Positions 5,366-5,450 of a stretch of 5,450 nucleotides of DNA are shown in pieces (within the stretch, counting starts at the first letter, position 1; every line of letters begins with the position of its first letter). The position numbers were made by a program, and so were the translations under genes. The notes beneath the pieces were generated by a model, which saw only the letters and a list, made by a program, of their open reading frames with translations, ran no database searches and was not told the DNA's origin. Where the stretch lies: contig JAEORY010000308.1 of assembly GCA_016840645.1 (NCBI GenBank), positions 1 to 5,450 of the forward strand, read 5' to 3'. The DNA is from Candidatus Borrarchaeota archaeon (lineage in GTDB: Archaea; Asgardarchaeota; Sifarchaeia; Borrarchaeales; Borrarchaeaceae).

Positions 5366-5373
5366 TTTATATA
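5366..5373. promoter_or_regulatory. TATA box usable on either strand
   Basis: On the plus strand it reads TTTATATA, a perfect archaeal TATA box, with predicted initiation near 5395-5400, at the edge of a GC-rich structured stretch. On the minus strand it reads TATATAAA behind AAAAAAC, a purine-rich BRE-like sequence, with predicted initiation near 5343-5345 ahead of the GTPase gene. The BRE context favours the minus strand; the downstream sequence favours a plus-strand RNA as well. Confidence 0.45.
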
Positions 5374-5398
5374 GTTTTTTGGTGAAACCAATTATAGT

Positions 5399-5450
5399 AC
5401 CTACGGGGCGTAGGGATGTTAAGCCTGTGGAGATAAGACCTCCGTAACCC
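5399..5450 (+). ncRNA. Possible 5' end of a structured RNA gene (partial, low confidence)
   Basis: The last 50 bases are 56% G+C by direct count (28 of 50), clearly richer than the AT-rich DNA around them. They contain two hairpins: CCTACG/CGTAGG (5400-5405 with 5409-5414) and TGGAG/CTCCG (5428-5432 with 5440-5444, one G-T pair) around a 7-base loop. The stretch begins about where transcription from the plus-strand TATA box at 5366-5373 should start. It has no open coding pattern. The RNA type is not identified and the gene, if real, continues beyond the window. Confidence 0.25.

Noticed and set aside
5206..5391. N-terminal extension of the GTPase from TTG 5391
   Set aside because: It contains two TATA-like elements, has no ribosome binding site, and its translation is rich in Tyr, Trp and Cys, unlike the Lys/Glu-rich protein that follows. 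It is kept as an open question, not annotated as coding.
5400..5417. 16S rRNA fragment
   Set aside because: CCTACGGGGCG matches the conserved archaeal 16S region near position 340 for 11 bases, but the bases that should follow (GCASCAG) and the surroundings do not match. A chance match to a hairpin is more likely.
5404..5450. Start of a tRNA gene
   Set aside because: TGGAG-ATAAGAC-CTCCG resembles an anticodon arm with T33, but the implied anticodon AAG with A34 would be unusual in archaea, position 38 is unusual, and the D-arm lacks the conserved GG. The acceptor and T-arm partners are outside the window.
1..5450. CRISPR array, insertion sequence or transposon ends
   Set aside because: No regularly spaced repeats, transposase motifs or terminal inverted repeats with target duplications were seen; the repeats found are short dyads within intergenic DNA.

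Overview
The window is most likely archaeal. All three clearest expressed genes are preceded by a GGAGTG/GAGGTG-type ribosome binding site, TATA boxes of the TTTATATA type lie upstream of transcripts, AGA and ATA codons are frequent, and terminators are oligo-T. The combination of an Mrp/Nbp35 scaffold ATPase, a DUF362-type ferredoxin-domain protein and an MglA-like small GTPase on AT-rich DNA would suit an Asgard (Loki/Thor/Heimdall-type) archaeon. The lineage is an inference from gene content and cannot be proven from 5.4 kb.

Layout. The plus strand carries six genes in a row. They are the C-terminal half of a NifS/IscS-type cysteine desulfurase (3-554), a DUF362-type protein with two 4Fe-4S motifs (936-2072), a cysteine-rich winged-helix regulator (2153-2539), a second small winged-helix-like protein (2569-2898), an Mrp/Nbp35-type P-loop ATPase with a doubled CxxC motif (2996-3961) and a small all-helical acidic protein (3973-4296). 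An MglA-like GTPase is convergent on the minus strand (start uncertain, about 5205 to 4408). A hairpin and oligo-T stretches separate the convergent genes. A long non-coding gap (555-926) holds several perfect inverted repeats and a TATA box. The right edge (about 5396-5450) turns abruptly GC-rich and hairpin-forming, directly downstream of a TATA box, and may be the start of an RNA gene.

How it fits together. Four of the six plus-strand genes point to iron-sulfur metabolism. The cysteine desulfurase supplies sulfur, the Mrp-type ATPase is a carrier or scaffold for clusters, the DUF362 protein is a cluster-containing client, and the small regulator has five cysteines crowded into a loop inserted in its DNA-binding domain. 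This suggests, as inference only, a locus for Fe-S assembly with its own redox- or metal-responsive regulator. The last two plus-strand genes are separated by only 11 bases, and the second gene's ribosome binding site overlaps the mrp stop codon, so the small helical protein is a good candidate partner of the ATPase.
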